Assembly (NCBI RefSeq): GCF_000585395.1
Contig: NZ_KK073875.1
Coordinates: forward strand, 4,642,298-4,706,297
Source: Saccharibacillus sacchari DSM 19268
GTDB taxonomy: Bacteria; Bacillota; Bacilli; Paenibacillales; Paenibacillaceae
DNA: 64,000 nt
Reading direction: 5' to 3'
The notes below the pieces were generated by a model. It was not told the origin of the DNA. It was given only the letters and a program-made list of their open reading frames with translations, and searched no databases. Of the stretch, positions 35,222 through 44,693 are shown piece by piece; position 1 is the first letter of the stretch; every line of letters starts with the position of its first letter. Made by a program: the position numbers and the translations under genes.

Positions 35222-35770
35222 TTAATCGACGGCGTTGATCGTTTTTTGAGCCACCATCGAGTAGGAACCGCCGCTCTTTTTGATATAAAACTCGACGTAA
35301 TATTTGCCCGCGCGGCTGAAGTCGTAGGTAAAGTCGTACGTCTTGAACCAGAAGTTGTCTTTGCGCGAACTCAACTCCTGCGACTGAATGTCTTTCACTT
35401 CCCCGGACGGGTTGCGAATGGCTACTTTTACGGCTTCGATATCGGTATTCAGGTTGTCGATTTGCGAGAAGATATAGAATTTCAGCTTCCCTACGCTGAC
35501 GTTACCGAACGGCGTATCTCCTTTGAAAAGAAAAATATCGACGTTGGGCTTGGTAAAAGTCACGGTTCTCGTATTGTCGTTATACTCAGCCAAACCGTCG
35601 AACTCGCGAACCGGCACATATGTAGTTCCGTCGATCAGGTAACCGCCCGTGCTTACCGCGCTACCGTTAATCAGAACCCGTATTTTCTGAAAAGCCGAAT
35701 CGGCAAATGCAACGGAACCGCTGAGCAGCGACAAAGCCAGCGTACAGACCGCAATTCTTTTCCACCTCAT
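35222..35770 (-). CDS. Secreted stalk-domain (copper amine oxidase N-terminal-like) protein
   Basis: A 182-residue protein with a clear signal peptide (MRWKRIAVCTLALSLLSGSV, cleavage after AFA). Residues 28-70 form one stalk-domain repeat (IRVLINGSAVSTGGYLIDGT, TYVPVREFDGLAEYNDNTRT). The rest is beta-rich (KLKFYIFSQIDNLNTDIEAV, FSRAGKYYVEFYIKKSGGSY), like an Ig-type fold. Stalk-domain proteins are common in the Paenibacillus envelope and are thought to be extracellular modules; no enzyme motif is present. It is monocistronic and divergent from the metallo-hydrolase gene. Confidence 0.85.
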   Translation of the reverse strand: MRWKRIAVCTLALSLLSGSVAFADSAFQKIRVLINGSAVSTGGYLIDGTTYVPVREFDGLAEYNDNTRTVTFTKPNVDIFLFKGDTPFGNVSVGKLKFYIFSQIDNLNTDIEAVKVAIRNPSGEVKDIQSQELSSRKDNFWFKTYDFTYDFSRAGKYYVEFYIKKSGGSYSMVAQKTINAVD

Positions 35771-36009
35771 TTTCCGGCGTCATCCTCTCTATGTCGTTGG
35801 AATTTTCGCAAGTCGAGGCACTTCCCCTCTGCATCGCTTGCAGGCCTTTTCATAAAGCCTTTCTTATACATGTATACTCCGCCGCCGCTGTCAAGTTGCG
35901 GTCCTTTTGTTGATTCCGGCAGGGAAATCGTCCATAATAATGCGGAAGAAACGGCATGCGTCGGATAGGTCGCCGATGCTCGTCGACTACAGAAATGGGG
36001 GCATGTGCA

Positions 36010-36738
36010 ATGAAGCTGCAAATGATCGGAACAGGAAACGCTTTTGCCAAGAAATACTTCAATAACAACGCATTGATCGAGCAAGACGGATTCAAGCTGT
36101 TGATCGACTGCGGCATTACCGCGCCTCTGGCGCTGTACGAGCTGGGCATCGGCATGGAAGAGCTTGATGCCGTGCTGATCACGCATACGCACGGGGACCA
36201 TGTAGGCGGCCTGGAAGAGTACGGTTTTCAGATGAAGTTCAAGCATGGACGCAAGCCGGTGCTGTATATGGCGGATACGTTGATCGAACCGCTGTGGAAC
36301 CATACGTTATCCGGCGGGATGACGCAGGAAGGGTTGGACAAGCTCGAAGACGCGTTTGAAGTGAGGCAGTTGCGGGCAGGCGAAGTTCAGGAGCTTGCGC
36401 CGAATTTATGCGTGGAGCTGCTGCGGACTCGGCATATCGCGGGGAAGAAGAGCTATTCGGCCATTTTGAACCGGGATGTGTTCTATAGCGCGGATATGAC
36501 GTTCGACCGGGAGTTGTTGGAGACCTTGGTGCGCGATCGCGGGATACGGAGAATTTTACATGAGGTACAGCTTGAAGGGCCGGGTCAGGTGCATACGACG
36601 CTGGACGAGTTGTTGTCGCTGCCGGAAGAGATTCAGGAGATGACGAAACTGATGCATTATGCGGACAATAAGGATCAGTTTGAAGGACGGACGGGGAAGA
36701 TGGGCTTCCTTGAGCAGGGGGAGGTTTATTCGATCTGA
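36010..36738 (+). CDS. MBL-fold metallo-hydrolase (RNase Z-like)
   Basis: A 242-residue protein. The ATG at 36010 follows GGGGGC; the reading frame extends upstream to 35956 without a better site. The MBL zinc motif is [16 protein letters not shown] (HxHxDH), with further ligands [23 protein letters not shown] and [18 protein letters not shown]. The pattern is closest to the RNase Z/YycJ-like side of the family rather than to beta-lactamases. The substrate is unknown. Codon use becomes markedly richer in G near the 3' end. Family B copy 4 starts about 12 bases past the stop codon. Confidence 0.88.
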   Translation: MKLQMIGTGNAFAKKYFNNNALIEQDGFKLLIDCGITAPLALYELGIGMEELDAVLITHTHGDHVGGLEEYGFQMKFKHGRKPVLYMADTLIEPLWNHTLSGGMTQEGLDKLEDAFEVRQLRAGEVQELAPNLCVELLRTRHIAGKKSYSAILNRDVFYSADMTFDRELLETLVRDRGIRRILHEVQLEGPGQVHTTLDELLSLPEEIQEMTKLMHYADNKDQFEGRTGKMGFLEQGEVYSI

Positions 36739-36750
36739 GGGTGGCGCTTG

Positions 36751-36880
36751 GGGCGGGGCTGCGGGGGAGTTCGTTTCGGTCGCGTGTTGCAATCGGGAAA
36801 TTTGAATTGGGTTTAAATGGGGATTTCCCGATTGCAAAGGCGAACGCTTCGCTCCTGCACTGAACTCCCCCTCCGCCCTG
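36751..36880 (+). repeat. Two-tier palindromic repeat, family B, copy 4 (diverged)
   Basis: A perfect 15-bp inner stem TTGCAATCGGGAAAT / ATTTCCCGATTGCAA encloses TTGAATTGGGTTTAAATGG. Outer arms GGGCGG and GGGGGAGTTC pair with GAACTCCCCC and CGCCC. The primary sequence differs from other copies, yet the layout, the GATTGGATTT-like loop and CAAAGGCG are kept. Confidence 0.7.
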
Positions 36881-36920
36881 CTTCGACGCTCGGATAAACG
36901 TTTAGGGATGTAGAGCTTGC

Positions 36921-36960
36921 GAGAAAAGGATCGACGCGAATTTGCGCCGATCCTTTTCTC
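36921..36960. terminator. Bidirectional terminator between the metallo-hydrolase and P450 genes
   Basis: GAGAAAAGGATCG and CGATCCTTTTCTC pair perfectly, with an inner CGC/GCG pairing, between convergent genes. Confidence 0.85.
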
Positions 36961-37036
36961 GTTGCTTAAAACGCCTTATTTTTAGTTCGCATGAGTTATG
37001 CGCGCCCTGCTCCCTTCGGGAGGACGGGAGAGAGCT

Positions 37037-37066
37037 CTACTTCTACTTCTACTTCTACTTCTACTT
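37037..37066. repeat. Tandem hexanucleotide repeat (CTACTT)5
   Basis: Five exact head-to-tail CTACTT units lie 22 bases past the stop codon of the P450 gene. A shorter related run (CTTCTACTTCTA) occurs near 42747. Confidence 0.9.
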
Positions 37067-37087
37067 ATCATACAGCCTATTTGTGAC

Positions 37088-40000
37088 TTAAATCCCTGTC
37101 CATACGTCCTTCACGTAGCGGCCGGATTCCTGGAGACCGTCGAGCCACTTCTGCGACTCTTCTTCGCTTGCGCCGTGAACGTCGGCGTAAGCGCGGCGCA
37201 GGGTGGTTTCGACGTCGGGTGCCATGCGGGTGCCGTCGCCGCAGACGTAGAAGATGCCTCCCGCGTCCAGCAGGCGGACGACTTCGGTTGTGTTTTCGGC
37301 CATGCGGTGCTGCACATAGGTTTTGGGTTGGCCGTCGACGCGGGAGAAAGCGGTGTGCAGGTGCACGAGACCTTCTTGAGCGTAGGCTTCCAATTCGTCT
37401 TGGTAGAGATAGTCGGTATCCGGGTTGCGGCAGCCGAAGTAGAGTTGGGCTTCGCCGAGGGCGATGCCTTGTTCATGTTGGACGTGACGGGCTTGCAGGA
37501 AGCCGCGGAACGGGGCCAACCCTGTTCCGGGGCCGACCATGATGATCGGCGTCGTTGGATCTTCCGGCAAAGCGAAGCCGCTGCCCGGGTCGCGGATAAA
37601 GGCGGATAGTTCGGTGCCTTCAGGGAGCGAAGCCAGGTAGTTGGAGGCAATGCCTGCGTATTCGCCGTTGCCGCTGCGCGCCGGGCCGCGAACGACGGCT
37701 ACGGTGAGGCTTAGTTTGCTCGCGTCAAGCTTGGGTGAGCTGGAAATGGAGTAGTAACGCGGCTTCAATGGCGGAAGCAACGTCAAGAAGCGATGGAATT
37801 CCATTTCGCAGGCCCGGTATTTTTCCAGGATATCCAGCATGGTCAGGCGTTTGAACAAGACTTCGCGCTTATAGGTCTCGTCGTCGTTCATTAGGGCTTC
37901 GATTTCGACGCGATGCGGCGGACAAACGGTATGTTCCGCAAGTTCCTTGAGCTGTGCCCGGGTGGCAGGCTCCTGAAGTTCCACGCTGCTTGTGAGCAGT
38001 TCGCGCAGCTCTACGGCTTGATCCAACGGCAGATGCGCCGCCGCGCGGCCGCTGCCGCGAAGTTGCACTTGCGCATCTCCCTGAAGACCGAAACGGGATA
38101 AGACCCGATCCACTAACGTACGCGGATTGCGCGGCAGGACGCCCAGATGATCGCCTTCTTTGTATGAAGCGCCGGAAGGTACTTGCAGTTCGATATGCAA
38201 AGTGCTGCGTCCGCCTTCCGGCCGCTGCAGCTCGAAGCTGCGCAAGAGGGTCATCGGAATCGCGCCGTACGTATCCGCGAGCGGCGATGAAGATCGGGAA
38301 TCCTGGATGAACTCGACCGCGATACCGCCTGCTTGTTCTTCTGCCGCTTCAGGTACCTTCGCTTCAATCCCCAATGCTTTTAGCGCGGCCGGCCACAGTT
38401 GAATTTTCCACTCGTCGAGCATTTGCTCGAAGTCATCGTTGGCATCGCCTTCGCCGCGTTCCAGCGCTTTTTGCCCGCCGATCCGTTCCAGCGCTTCATC
38501 GACCAGGCGAGGAATCCGCTGATAAGTGCTGGCCCAGTTGCGGTCCCCGCAACCAAAGACGGCGTAGTGCAGACCTTTTGCTTCGTTGGCTTGCGCCTTT
38601 TCCAACCAAGCGACGAAATTCCCTGCATTGGACGGCGGACGTCCGTTGTAGGAAGCGGTAACGACGATCAGCAGACCTTGTTTAGGGAGGTTATCCGTCG
38701 CGTTGTCCATTTTCGATACGGTCGGCCGGAAGCCGAAGCGCTCGCCCTCCTCGGCCAGCTCATGCGCAATCCCCTCCGCCGTTCCCAAATTGGAGCCGTA
38801 CAAAATCGTTAACGGAGTCTCGTGTCGATTCACTTCGATAAGCTGTTCTCGGGATTCCGGTTCGGCAGCCGCTGCTCCGGCCGGACCGCTACCTTCGCTA
38901 CCGAATACCGAACCGACCGGAGCCATCGGCGCATTGGCGCGCGGACGTACTTGCATCGTGAAGCCGTCCGGCTTGAGGGTTAGCGTCTCCTTGACCTTCA
39001 GTTCATAATTCGCGCCGTCCGCAAACTCGAAATGCCGCAGCAGCACTCCCAAGACCAGCGTTGCTTCGTGCAGGGCAAACTGCTGACCGATGCAAGCCCG
39101 CTGGCCGTTGCCGAAAGGCTTATAGGCATCGTCGGGCACTTTCGAAGGATCTTCGAACCGTTCGGGCCGGAAAGCTTCGACGTCGTCGCCCCATGCGTCT
39201 TTGTCCCGATGCAGCACCGGGATCAGCACATTGACCGCCTCGCCCTGTTTCATCGGGTAACGTCCGGCGAGCAGCGTATCTTCTTTGGCTCGCAGGGAAA
39301 AGGCTGGGGCGGTCGGCCAAAGTCGCAGCGATTCGCTCAAGATCATCCGGATGTACTTCATCTCGCGCACCTGCTTGTAAGTCGGCGCAGAGGAATCGCT
39401 CAGGATCCGGTCCACTTCGTCTTGCGCTTTTTTCAGCTTATCCGGATTATGCAGCAGGAAGTATAGGGCAAAAGACAGCAATCCGCTGGTCGTCTCGTGT
39501 CCCGCGATGAGGAAAGTAATGATCTGATAGCGGATATTTTCGTCGGACAATGCTTCGCCCGTATCGGAATCTTCGCCGCTCAGCATGTTATTCAATAAAT
39601 CGTTCTCGCCCTGGTCCCCGTGTTCGCGGCGTTCCTTCACGATCTTGTCGACAAGCGAGAACATGTAGTCGATATCATGACGCATTTGCGCCTTTTTGCC
39701 GATCATCAGCTTATTCTGCACGCCCAGACGCTGAAGCTGACTCATGGCTTCGTCCAGCGAACGCGTCATGGCTTCAACGAACGGATGATTGGACTCCCGG
39801 TAAAAGCTGTTGAAGCGATAATGGAAACCGCATAGTCCGATCGTATCCAATGTCAGGCGAGTCATGTCTTCGGGCACGTCGACGAATTCTTCGGGATTCA
39901 GCCGCGCCCACTTCTGCACAAGCTGCATCGCGATATCGACCATCATATCGTGATAGCCGATCATGGCGCGTTGACTGAAGCTCGGCATCAAAATATTGTG

Positions 40001-40309
40001 CGCTTTGCGCCAGTTGGGTTCTTCCGTCCAGCTCGTAAACAGTCCGTCTCCGGCAAAGGAACGAACATTTTGCAGCGGAGCCCAGACATTTTTCTCGAAT
40101 CGGGATTCGTCGCAGGCATCGCCTACCAGCTCTCGGCCGGAAATATAAAGATTGCCCGAACGTCCGGGCAGATCCATTTTGAAAATAGGACCCTGCTCCT
40201 CCGCCAGCTTCATGAGCGATTGGACGGGAGCTTTAGTATCGACGAGCGGCAAATTGCCGAGCGGGCCGAATGTTTTGGGTTGAGGAATGATCGTTTCGTT
40301 CGTTGCCAT
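37088..40309 (-). CDS. Bifunctional cytochrome P450/NADPH-P450 reductase (CYP102A, P450 BM3 type)
   Basis: A 1073-residue self-sufficient fatty-acid hydroxylase closely matching P450 BM3. The start [20 protein letters not shown] follows GAAAGGAGATC. The heme domain (1-470) has the I-helix AGHETTSG (about 269-276), ESLR at 326-329, and the heme ligand Cys406 in [14 protein letters not shown]. The substrate-channel arginine (Arg50) and active-site phenylalanine (Phe91) of BM3 are kept, but the residue matching BM3 Tyr51 is leucine. The FMN domain follows ([20 protein letters not shown]), then the FAD/NADPH domain ([34 protein letters not shown]). hxlR lies upstream in the same direction with family B copy 5 between. 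Confidence 0.96.
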   Translation of the reverse strand: MATNETIIPQPKTFGPLGNLPLVDTKAPVQSLMKLAEEQGPIFKMDLPGRSGNLYISGRELVGDACDESRFEKNVWAPLQNVRSFAGDGLFTSWTEEPNWRKAHNILMPSFSQRAMIGYHDMMVDIAMQLVQKWARLNPEEFVDVPEDMTRLTLDTIGLCGFHYRFNSFYRESNHPFVEAMTRSLDEAMSQLQRLGVQNKLMIGKKAQMRHDIDYMFSLVDKIVKERREHGDQGENDLLNNMLSGEDSDTGEALSDENIRYQIITFLIAGHETTSGLLSFALYFLLHNPDKLKKAQDEVDRILSDSSAPTYKQVREMKYIRMILSESLRLWPTAPAFSLRAKEDTLLAGRYPMKQGEAVNVLIPVLHRDKDAWGDDVEAFRPERFEDPSKVPDDAYKPFGNGQRACIGQQFALHEATLVLGVLLRHFEFADGANYELKVKETLTLKPDGFTMQVRPRANAPMAPVGSVFGSEGSGPAGAAAAEPESREQLIEVNRHETPLTILYGSNLGTAEGIAHELAEEGERFGFRPTVSKMDNATDNLPKQGLLIVVTASYNGRPPSNAGNFVAWLEKAQANEAKGLHYAVFGCGDRNWASTYQRIPRLVDEALERIGGQKALERGEGDANDDFEQMLDEWKIQLWPAALKALGIEAKVPEAAEEQAGGIAVEFIQDSRSSSPLADTYGAIPMTLLRSFELQRPEGGRSTLHIELQVPSGASYKEGDHLGVLPRNPRTLVDRVLSRFGLQGDAQVQLRGSGRAAAHLPLDQAVELRELLTSSVELQEPATRAQLKELAEHTVCPPHRVEIEALMNDDETYKREVLFKRLTMLDILEKYRACEMEFHRFLTLLPPLKPRYYSISSSPKLDASKLSLTVAVVRGPARSGNGEYAGIASNYLASLPEGTELSAFIRDPGSGFALPEDPTTPIIMVGPGTGLAPFRGFLQARHVQHEQGIALGEAQLYFGCRNPDTDYLYQDELEAYAQEGLVHLHTAFSRVDGQPKTYVQHRMAENTTEVVRLLDAGGIFYVCGDGTRMAPDVETTLRRAYADVHGASEEESQKWLDGLQESGRYVKDVWTGI

Positions 40310-40554
40310 GTTTCGATCTCCTTTCTTTGCTTCAGCAGACCATATGACTGATTGACCCATTTGAGCATTCGGTTCTGAAGCACTTCTCTACCCTTGTCCC
40401 GTTCACCGCTGATTGAAACGAATTTTTCAGAAAATAAGCAAAAAGCCCTCCCCGTGTCTTCAGTCCCTATAAATAAGGAGCGAAGTATCGAAAAAGGCTG
40501 TTATTTAAAAAATGGTAAATATCGACGCTTTATCTTTCCCGCTCCACCGTAGCT

Positions 40555-40689
40555 GGAAGCGAGAAGACGGAGAGAAAAATTCAGTTCAAGACGCCTTTGA
40601 ACTTGGAAAACCTACAACTAAAATTCCAATCCAGTTTTCCAAGTGAGACAGCGAATTGAACGAATTTTTCTCGCAGTCTTCTCGCTTCC
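40555..40689 (-). repeat. Two-tier palindromic repeat, family B, copy 5 (minus orientation)
   Basis: Read on the minus strand it begins nine bases past the hxlR stop. Outer arms GGAAGCGAGAAGAC / GTCTTCTCGCTTCC and GAGAAAAATTC / GAATTTTTCTC, and inner arms CTTGGAAAAC / GTTTTCCAAG, all pair. The core CGCTGTCTCACTTGG, TGGATTGGAATTTT and GTTCAAAGGCG matches copies 1-3. A short fragment resembling the 5' edge (GAAAAATTCGTTTCAAT) recurs near 40410-40430. Apart from these, the 40310-40698 gap shows no gene. Confidence 0.85.
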
Positions 40690-40698
40690 CCGCCTACC

Positions 40699-41055
40699 TC
40701 ACTTTTTCCAGATCACTTCTTCGCCGTACTTTTTGCCCCAATCGTACATCATGCGCAGCACGGGGGTCAGGCTTTCGCCGTAGGCGGTCAGCGAGTATTC
40801 GACTTTGGGCGGGACTTCACGGTACACTTCCCGATGGACGAGCAAGTCTTCCTCCAGTTCGCGCAATTGGTTGGTCAGCATCTTTTGCGTAATATTGGGA
40901 ATCAGCTTTTTCAATTCGCTGAAGCGCTTCGTTCCTTCGAGTCCGAGATGCCAGAGGATGATCAGTTTCCACTTGCCTCCGATGACAGCCAGGGTGAGTT
41001 CTTTTTCGCAGTTGATTGCTTGCAGGTCGATCCGTTCTTTGACTTCGCTTGCCAT
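40699..41055 (-). CDS. hxlR: HxlR-family transcriptional regulator
   Basis: A 118-residue winged-helix protein of the MarR-like HxlR family, starting [20 protein letters not shown] after CGGAGGG. The signature is [40 protein letters not shown] and [20 protein letters not shown]. One cysteine (Cys16) lies at the position used for thiol sensing in related regulators. It is divergent from hxlA-hxlB, the same arrangement as in B. subtilis, where HxlR activates hxlAB in response to formaldehyde. That supports the name, although the P450 gene downstream could be another target. Confidence 0.88.
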   Translation of the reverse strand: MASEVKERIDLQAINCEKELTLAVIGGKWKLIILWHLGLEGTKRFSELKKLIPNITQKMLTNQLRELEEDLLVHREVYREVPPKVEYSLTAYGESLTPVLRMMYDWGKKYGEEVIWKK

Positions 41056-41076
41056 CGTTAAATCCCTCCGTATATA

Positions 41077-41115
41077 GGTTGGTGAGTTCCAATAGTATAC
41101 ATTAGAACCGTACCT
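41077..41115. promoter_or_regulatory. Inverted repeat between hxlR and hxlA, possible operator
   Basis: GTTC (41086-41089) and GAAC (41105-41108) flank a GTATAC centre, with outer AGGT and ACCT arms. It overlaps a TATACT hexamer that could be the hxlR -10 box. Binding by HxlR is inferred. Confidence 0.4.
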
Positions 41116-41341
41116 TCCTGCAAAGAAAGTAAGGGCAGATCGGATACCGGCTTCGCTCAATCCCTTGTCCCGCGCAATAGTATCCCCCACGTAACTTCCC
41201 CACTTCAAAGTGCCTTCTTCCGCTTCTGCCGGTTGAGGCTTACAATAAATCCAGACGGCACGCTGTCCGGTTCGCCCGGATCGCTGAAAATAAATTCGAA
41301 CGTGCCTTAAACCCAACTTAACCGATAAGGAGTGTTTGTAT

Positions 41342-41992
41342 ATGAAATTGCAATTGGCATTGGATCTGGTCGACATCCCTGGAGCGATCGAAGTCGTTAA
41401 AGAGGTAGAAGCTTATATCGATATCGTGGAAATCGGCACGCCGATCGTCATCAACGAAGGCCTGCACGCGGTAAAAGCATTGAAAGAAGCGTTCCCGCAG
41501 CTCGACGTTCTGGCCGACCTGAAAGTCATGGACGCAGGCGGTTACGAAGTCATGAAAGCAACGGAAGCCGGCGCAAGCATCGTGACGGTTCTGGGCGCGT
41601 CGAACGACTCGACGATCCGCGGCGCCGTGGAAGAAGCGAAAAAGCACGGCACGCAAATCCTGATCGACATGATCAACGTGCCGAACCTGGCCGAGCGCGC
41701 CGCTCAAGTCGACGCTCTGGGCGTGGACTACATCTGCGTGCACACCGGCTACGATCTGCAAGCGGAAGGCCAAAGCCCGTTCGAAGACCTGCAAACGATC
41801 AAAGCCGTCGTGAAAAACGCGAAAACGGCTGTTGCCGGCGGCATCAAGCTGGACACGCTGCCGGGCGTTATCGCGGCTCAACCGGACCTCGTAATCGTAG
41901 GCGGCGGTATCGCGGGCCAAGACGACAAAGCAGCTACAGCCGCTGAAATGCGCCGCCTGATCCAAGAAGGTTCTGCTGCGGCTCAGGTCTAA
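41342..41992 (+). CDS. hxlA: 3-hexulose-6-phosphate synthase
   Basis: A 216-residue enzyme of the orotidine-5'-phosphate decarboxylase superfamily. The start [20 protein letters not shown] follows AAGGAG. The catalytic [11 protein letters not shown] motif (a KxD variant) and the phosphate-binding [13 protein letters not shown] and [15 protein letters not shown] are intact. It condenses formaldehyde with ribulose 5-phosphate to D-arabino-3-hexulose 6-phosphate, the fixing step of the ribulose monophosphate pathway. hxlB begins four bases after its stop, so the two are cotranscribed. The regulator hxlR is divergent upstream. Confidence 0.95.
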   Translation: MKLQLALDLVDIPGAIEVVKEVEAYIDIVEIGTPIVINEGLHAVKALKEAFPQLDVLADLKVMDAGGYEVMKATEAGASIVTVLGASNDSTIRGAVEEAKKHGTQILIDMINVPNLAERAAQVDALGVDYICVHTGYDLQAEGQSPFEDLQTIKAVVKNAKTAVAGGIKLDTLPGVIAAQPDLVIVGGGIAGQDDKAATAAEMRRLIQEGSAAAQV

Positions 41993-41996
41993 GCAT

Positions 41997-42578
41997 ATGA
42001 GCAGCCAACCTTCGGCACTCGCGGTCACGACGGATTTTGCCGCGCAAGTGGCTGCCGAACTGACCGAGGCCGTGCGCGGCATCGATCAAGCGCAGGCCGA
42101 AGCATTCGTTGAAGCACTGGATAGCGCGGCAAACGTTTTTACGGCCGGCGCGGGACGCTCCGGCTTGATGGGCAAAGCTTTGGCGATGCGGTTGATGCAC
42201 GGCGGCTCCGCGGCCCATGTGGTAGGGGAAACGACGACGCCGGGCATCGGTCCGGGCGATCTGCTCGTTATCGCATCGGGTTCGGGCGAGACCCGGACAT
42301 TGGTGCCCATGGCTGAAAAAGCGCGTGAATTGGGCGCCGATGTTGCGGTGGTCACGTTGAAGCCCGACTCCACGCTCGCCAAGCTGGCGACGCTGGTCGT
42401 TCAGCTTCCGGGAGCTTCCAAGTCCCGCGAAAATGACGACTACGCAACCATCCAGCCGATGGGTTCGTTATTCGAGCAAACGCTGCTGCTGTTTTTCGAC
42501 GCCTCCGTACTGCGCTTAATGCAGCGGCGGGGACTCGACGGCAACAAAATGTACGGCAAGCATGCCAACTTGGAATAA
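41997..42578 (+). CDS. hxlB: 6-phospho-3-hexuloisomerase
   Basis: A 193-residue SIS-domain isomerase. Sugar-phosphate binding motifs are FTAGAGRSGLMGKALAMRLM and PGDLLVIASGSGETRTLVPM, and the conserved C-terminal region is YATIQPMGSLFEQTLLLFFD. It converts hexulose 6-phosphate from HxlA into fructose 6-phosphate, completing formaldehyde assimilation or detoxification. It follows hxlA by four bases. The hxlA 3' end supplies no strong ribosome site, suggesting translational coupling. A terminator follows. Confidence 0.95.
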   Translation: MSSQPSALAVTTDFAAQVAAELTEAVRGIDQAQAEAFVEALDSAANVFTAGAGRSGLMGKALAMRLMHGGSAAHVVGETTTPGIGPGDLLVIASGSGETRTLVPMAEKARELGADVAVVTLKPDSTLAKLATLVVQLPGASKSRENDDYATIQPMGSLFEQTLLLFFDASVLRLMQRRGLDGNKMYGKHANLE

Positions 42579-42601
42579 CGCTCAGTACGAAATTTCAACC
42601 G

Positions 42602-42636
42602 AAAGCCGATTCTTCTTTACGAAGAGTCGGCTTTTT
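42602..42636 (+). terminator. Terminator after hxlAB
   Basis: AAAGCCGATTCTTC and GAAGAGTCGGCTTT pair with one mismatch, followed by TTTTC. Confidence 0.85.
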
Positions 42637-42798
42637 CGGGCTTTTTCCTTCTATCATGAACTTTCTTTTTTTCATAATCTGTCGATAAAAAGGTTCCGAG
42701 AACTTATTTAGGTTTATTTTTAAATTAGACGTTTCCTTGCCTTCCTTCTACTTCTACTAATGCTCCTGCACAATCCGAGAAAAGGAGCCGGACCCCTT

Positions 42799-43506
42799 AT
42801 GTCCAATTACACCGTTTCGGACACGATTCGTTATAAGACGCTTTCTTTGTTCGCCGAGCATTTCGGCATTTCGCCGGCGCGCGTATCGGTAACGGTAAAC
42901 GACAGCTGCGTCATCATCTGCGCGGAACGCTTTTTGCAGCCGATCGTGGAATCGATGATTCACGAAGCTTCGCAAGGCGCCCTTCAATCGACCCGGGAAC
43001 TGATGGTCGGCTATTTGATGCCGGAACTTTGCCGTTATATCTTCAACGATTGCGGCCTTCCGGTCGAAACGCATGCCTACGATTGGAATGACGACGATCT
43101 ATCCTGCCTGATTTTCATGATGTTCAGCGAGCCGGCCTGTTTGCGCGAAAACGAGCCTTACCCGGAGCAAAACAAAGTTCATCGCAATATCGCCACGCTG
43201 ACATACGATCTTCAGCGGTTTCCGGAAAAAATCTATTCGTTTTGGATGGAACGCACAATGCTCGTGATCATTCGGGACGGCACGCTGACCGAGGTCGAAA
43301 AAGCTTTGATCGAAGACGAACATTGCGAAGTGTTGCGCATCTCCAAACGGCGGGTGGAAAAAAAGAAGTTTTGCGAAGAACCGCCGTTCGGCGGCATCGC
43401 GAATCGAAGCGTAAAAGGCATCTACATCGACTGGATTTTCCCGCACGATCGCAGCATATTGGTGTACGTATTCGATAAAGCCCGGCCGAAGCTATTTTAC
43501 GACTGA
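42799..43506 (+). CDS. DUF2294-type protein, first of a tandem pair
   Basis: A 235-residue soluble protein beginning MSNYTVSDTIRYKTLSLFAE after AAAGGAG. It contains what look like two halves with similar patterns: an N-terminal domain with SVTVNDSCVIICAERFLQPI, and ALQSTRELMVGYLMPELCRY, then a second with KIYSFWMERTMLVIIRDGTL. This matches the DUF2294 family (often labelled Na+-translocating membrane potential-generating system-like), whose function is unknown; I see no membrane segment. The next gene is a clear paralogue 45 bases downstream, and the two are probably cotranscribed. Confidence 0.8.
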   Translation: MSNYTVSDTIRYKTLSLFAEHFGISPARVSVTVNDSCVIICAERFLQPIVESMIHEASQGALQSTRELMVGYLMPELCRYIFNDCGLPVETHAYDWNDDDLSCLIFMMFSEPACLRENEPYPEQNKVHRNIATLTYDLQRFPEKIYSFWMERTMLVIIRDGTLTEVEKALIEDEHCEVLRISKRRVEKKKFCEEPPFGGIANRSVKGIYIDWIFPHDRSILVYVFDKARPKLFYD

Positions 43507-43551
43507 GATCGAATCCAAACGCTACTTTATTCAAAGGAGACCTACTTGACC

Positions 43552-44247
43552 ATGACGATTGAAAAAATCACCCACTCTATCCGACAAACCGTTTTTTCGT
43601 TATTCGAGACGAACTTCGGCAAACGACCCGAAGCCGTCAGGGTCTCCGCCAACGAAAAATGTTTGATTATCCGCATCGAAGGTTTTCTGGGCAGCATCAT
43701 GGAAACGATGATTGCCGAAAAATCGTACGGCGCTTTGAACTCTACCCGGGAGCTTATCGTCGGCTACATGCTGTCGCAGCTCGACCAAGACTTGAGCAGC
43801 GAATTGAATTTGGACGTCGCCCATTTTTATTACGATTGGAACGACTCGGACCTGAGCTGCACCATTTCCGTCATTTTGCGGGAAGACGAGCATTATGCGT
43901 TGGACGATCCTTATCCGGGCAAAGAAGAAGTGCATCAGAAGGTCGTCGATATTACGCAAAAGGTACAAAAGGTCCCCGAGAAAATCCATTCGTTTTGGGT
44001 AGACGGCGATTTTCTGGTGGTCATCCGCGGCGGCCTGCTGATCGAATTGGAAACGGCGCTGCTGGAAGCCGGTCACGAATCCGCTCTGCGGATCGCCAAA
44101 CGAAAAGTCGAAAAGCGCTATTTCGCGCAGAAAATGAATTTGGCCAAAATCGTGGGACGTCAGCCTACCGGCGTCTATCTCGACTGGGCGTTCGATCTGG
44201 ACCGCAGCATGATCGTCTACTCTTTCGATTCCGAAACGAGCCGTTAA
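43552..44247 (+). CDS. DUF2294-type protein, second of a tandem pair
   Basis: A 231-residue paralogue of the preceding gene, collinear with it: SANEKCLIIRIEGFLGSIME, ALNSTRELIVGYMLSQLDQD, YDWNDSDLSCTISVILREDE and KIHSFWVDGDFLVVIRGGLL. The ATG at 43552 makes the two N-termini equal in length; a TTG six bases earlier is better spaced from AAAGGAG and remains possible. The copies differ enough to suggest an old duplication with separate roles. A bidirectional terminator follows. Function is unknown. Confidence 0.8.
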   Translation: MTIEKITHSIRQTVFSLFETNFGKRPEAVRVSANEKCLIIRIEGFLGSIMETMIAEKSYGALNSTRELIVGYMLSQLDQDLSSELNLDVAHFYYDWNDSDLSCTISVILREDEHYALDDPYPGKEEVHQKVVDITQKVQKVPEKIHSFWVDGDFLVVIRGGLLIELETALLEAGHESALRIAKRKVEKRYFAQKMNLAKIVGRQPTGVYLDWAFDLDRSMIVYSFDSETSR

Positions 44248-44280
44248 GGTAAATGGACAGATTTTGGATAAAAGGCAAAC

Positions 44281-44312
44281 AAAAACCGGCCTGGTGAACA
44301 GGCCGGTTTTTT
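44281..44312. terminator. Bidirectional terminator
   Basis: AAAACCGGCCT pairs with AGGCCGGTTTT, with A- and T-runs on either side, between convergent genes. Confidence 0.9.
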
Positions 44313-44338
44313 CAGTTGCTGCTTGTCGCTTTGTTGCG

Positions 44339-44605
44339 TCATTCGTTCTCGCCGGTCATTTCGATGCGGTCGATCCCTTGCACCGTGATCGACACTTCGA
44401 AATTGCCGTCGCCTACGGGACTCATCCTCAGCAGGCCCCGTTCGGCAAGATAGCGGTAAGCGAGCTTGCGCTCCGTCTCTCCGTTGATCTCGTCTCCGGA
44501 CAAGATACTCGGCTCGCCCGCAAGCTCGAACCAACTGTCGTACAGCCTGCCCAGCACTTCGCGCCGAAGGCCCCGGCGGCGGTTGAACTGTCCCATGCGT
44601 TCCAA
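44339..44605 (-). CDS. Hypothetical protein
   Basis: An 88-residue protein. TTG (complement of 44603-44605) is chosen as start because GGAGGAG lies seven bases upstream; an ATG nine bases downstream is too far from that site. The N-terminus is basic (GQFNRRRGLRREVLGRLYD), the middle is acidic (SILSGDEINGETERKLAYRY) and the C-terminus is a short beta-rich stretch (NFEVSITVQGIDRIEM). The pattern resembles a small winged helix, but I do not recognise a family. It lies 89 bases after the next upstream gene and may share its transcript. Confidence 0.6.
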   Translation of the reverse strand: MERMGQFNRRRGLRREVLGRLYDSWFELAGEPSILSGDEINGETERKLAYRYLAERGLLRMSPVGDGNFEVSITVQGIDRIEMTGENE

Positions 44606-44693
44606 AAGACTTCTCCTCCTTCGTGTGTGGATCGCGGGGCCCTTCGCTTTGCGCTTCGGCTTCAAACGAAAGCCCTCACTTCCTATTACACGA

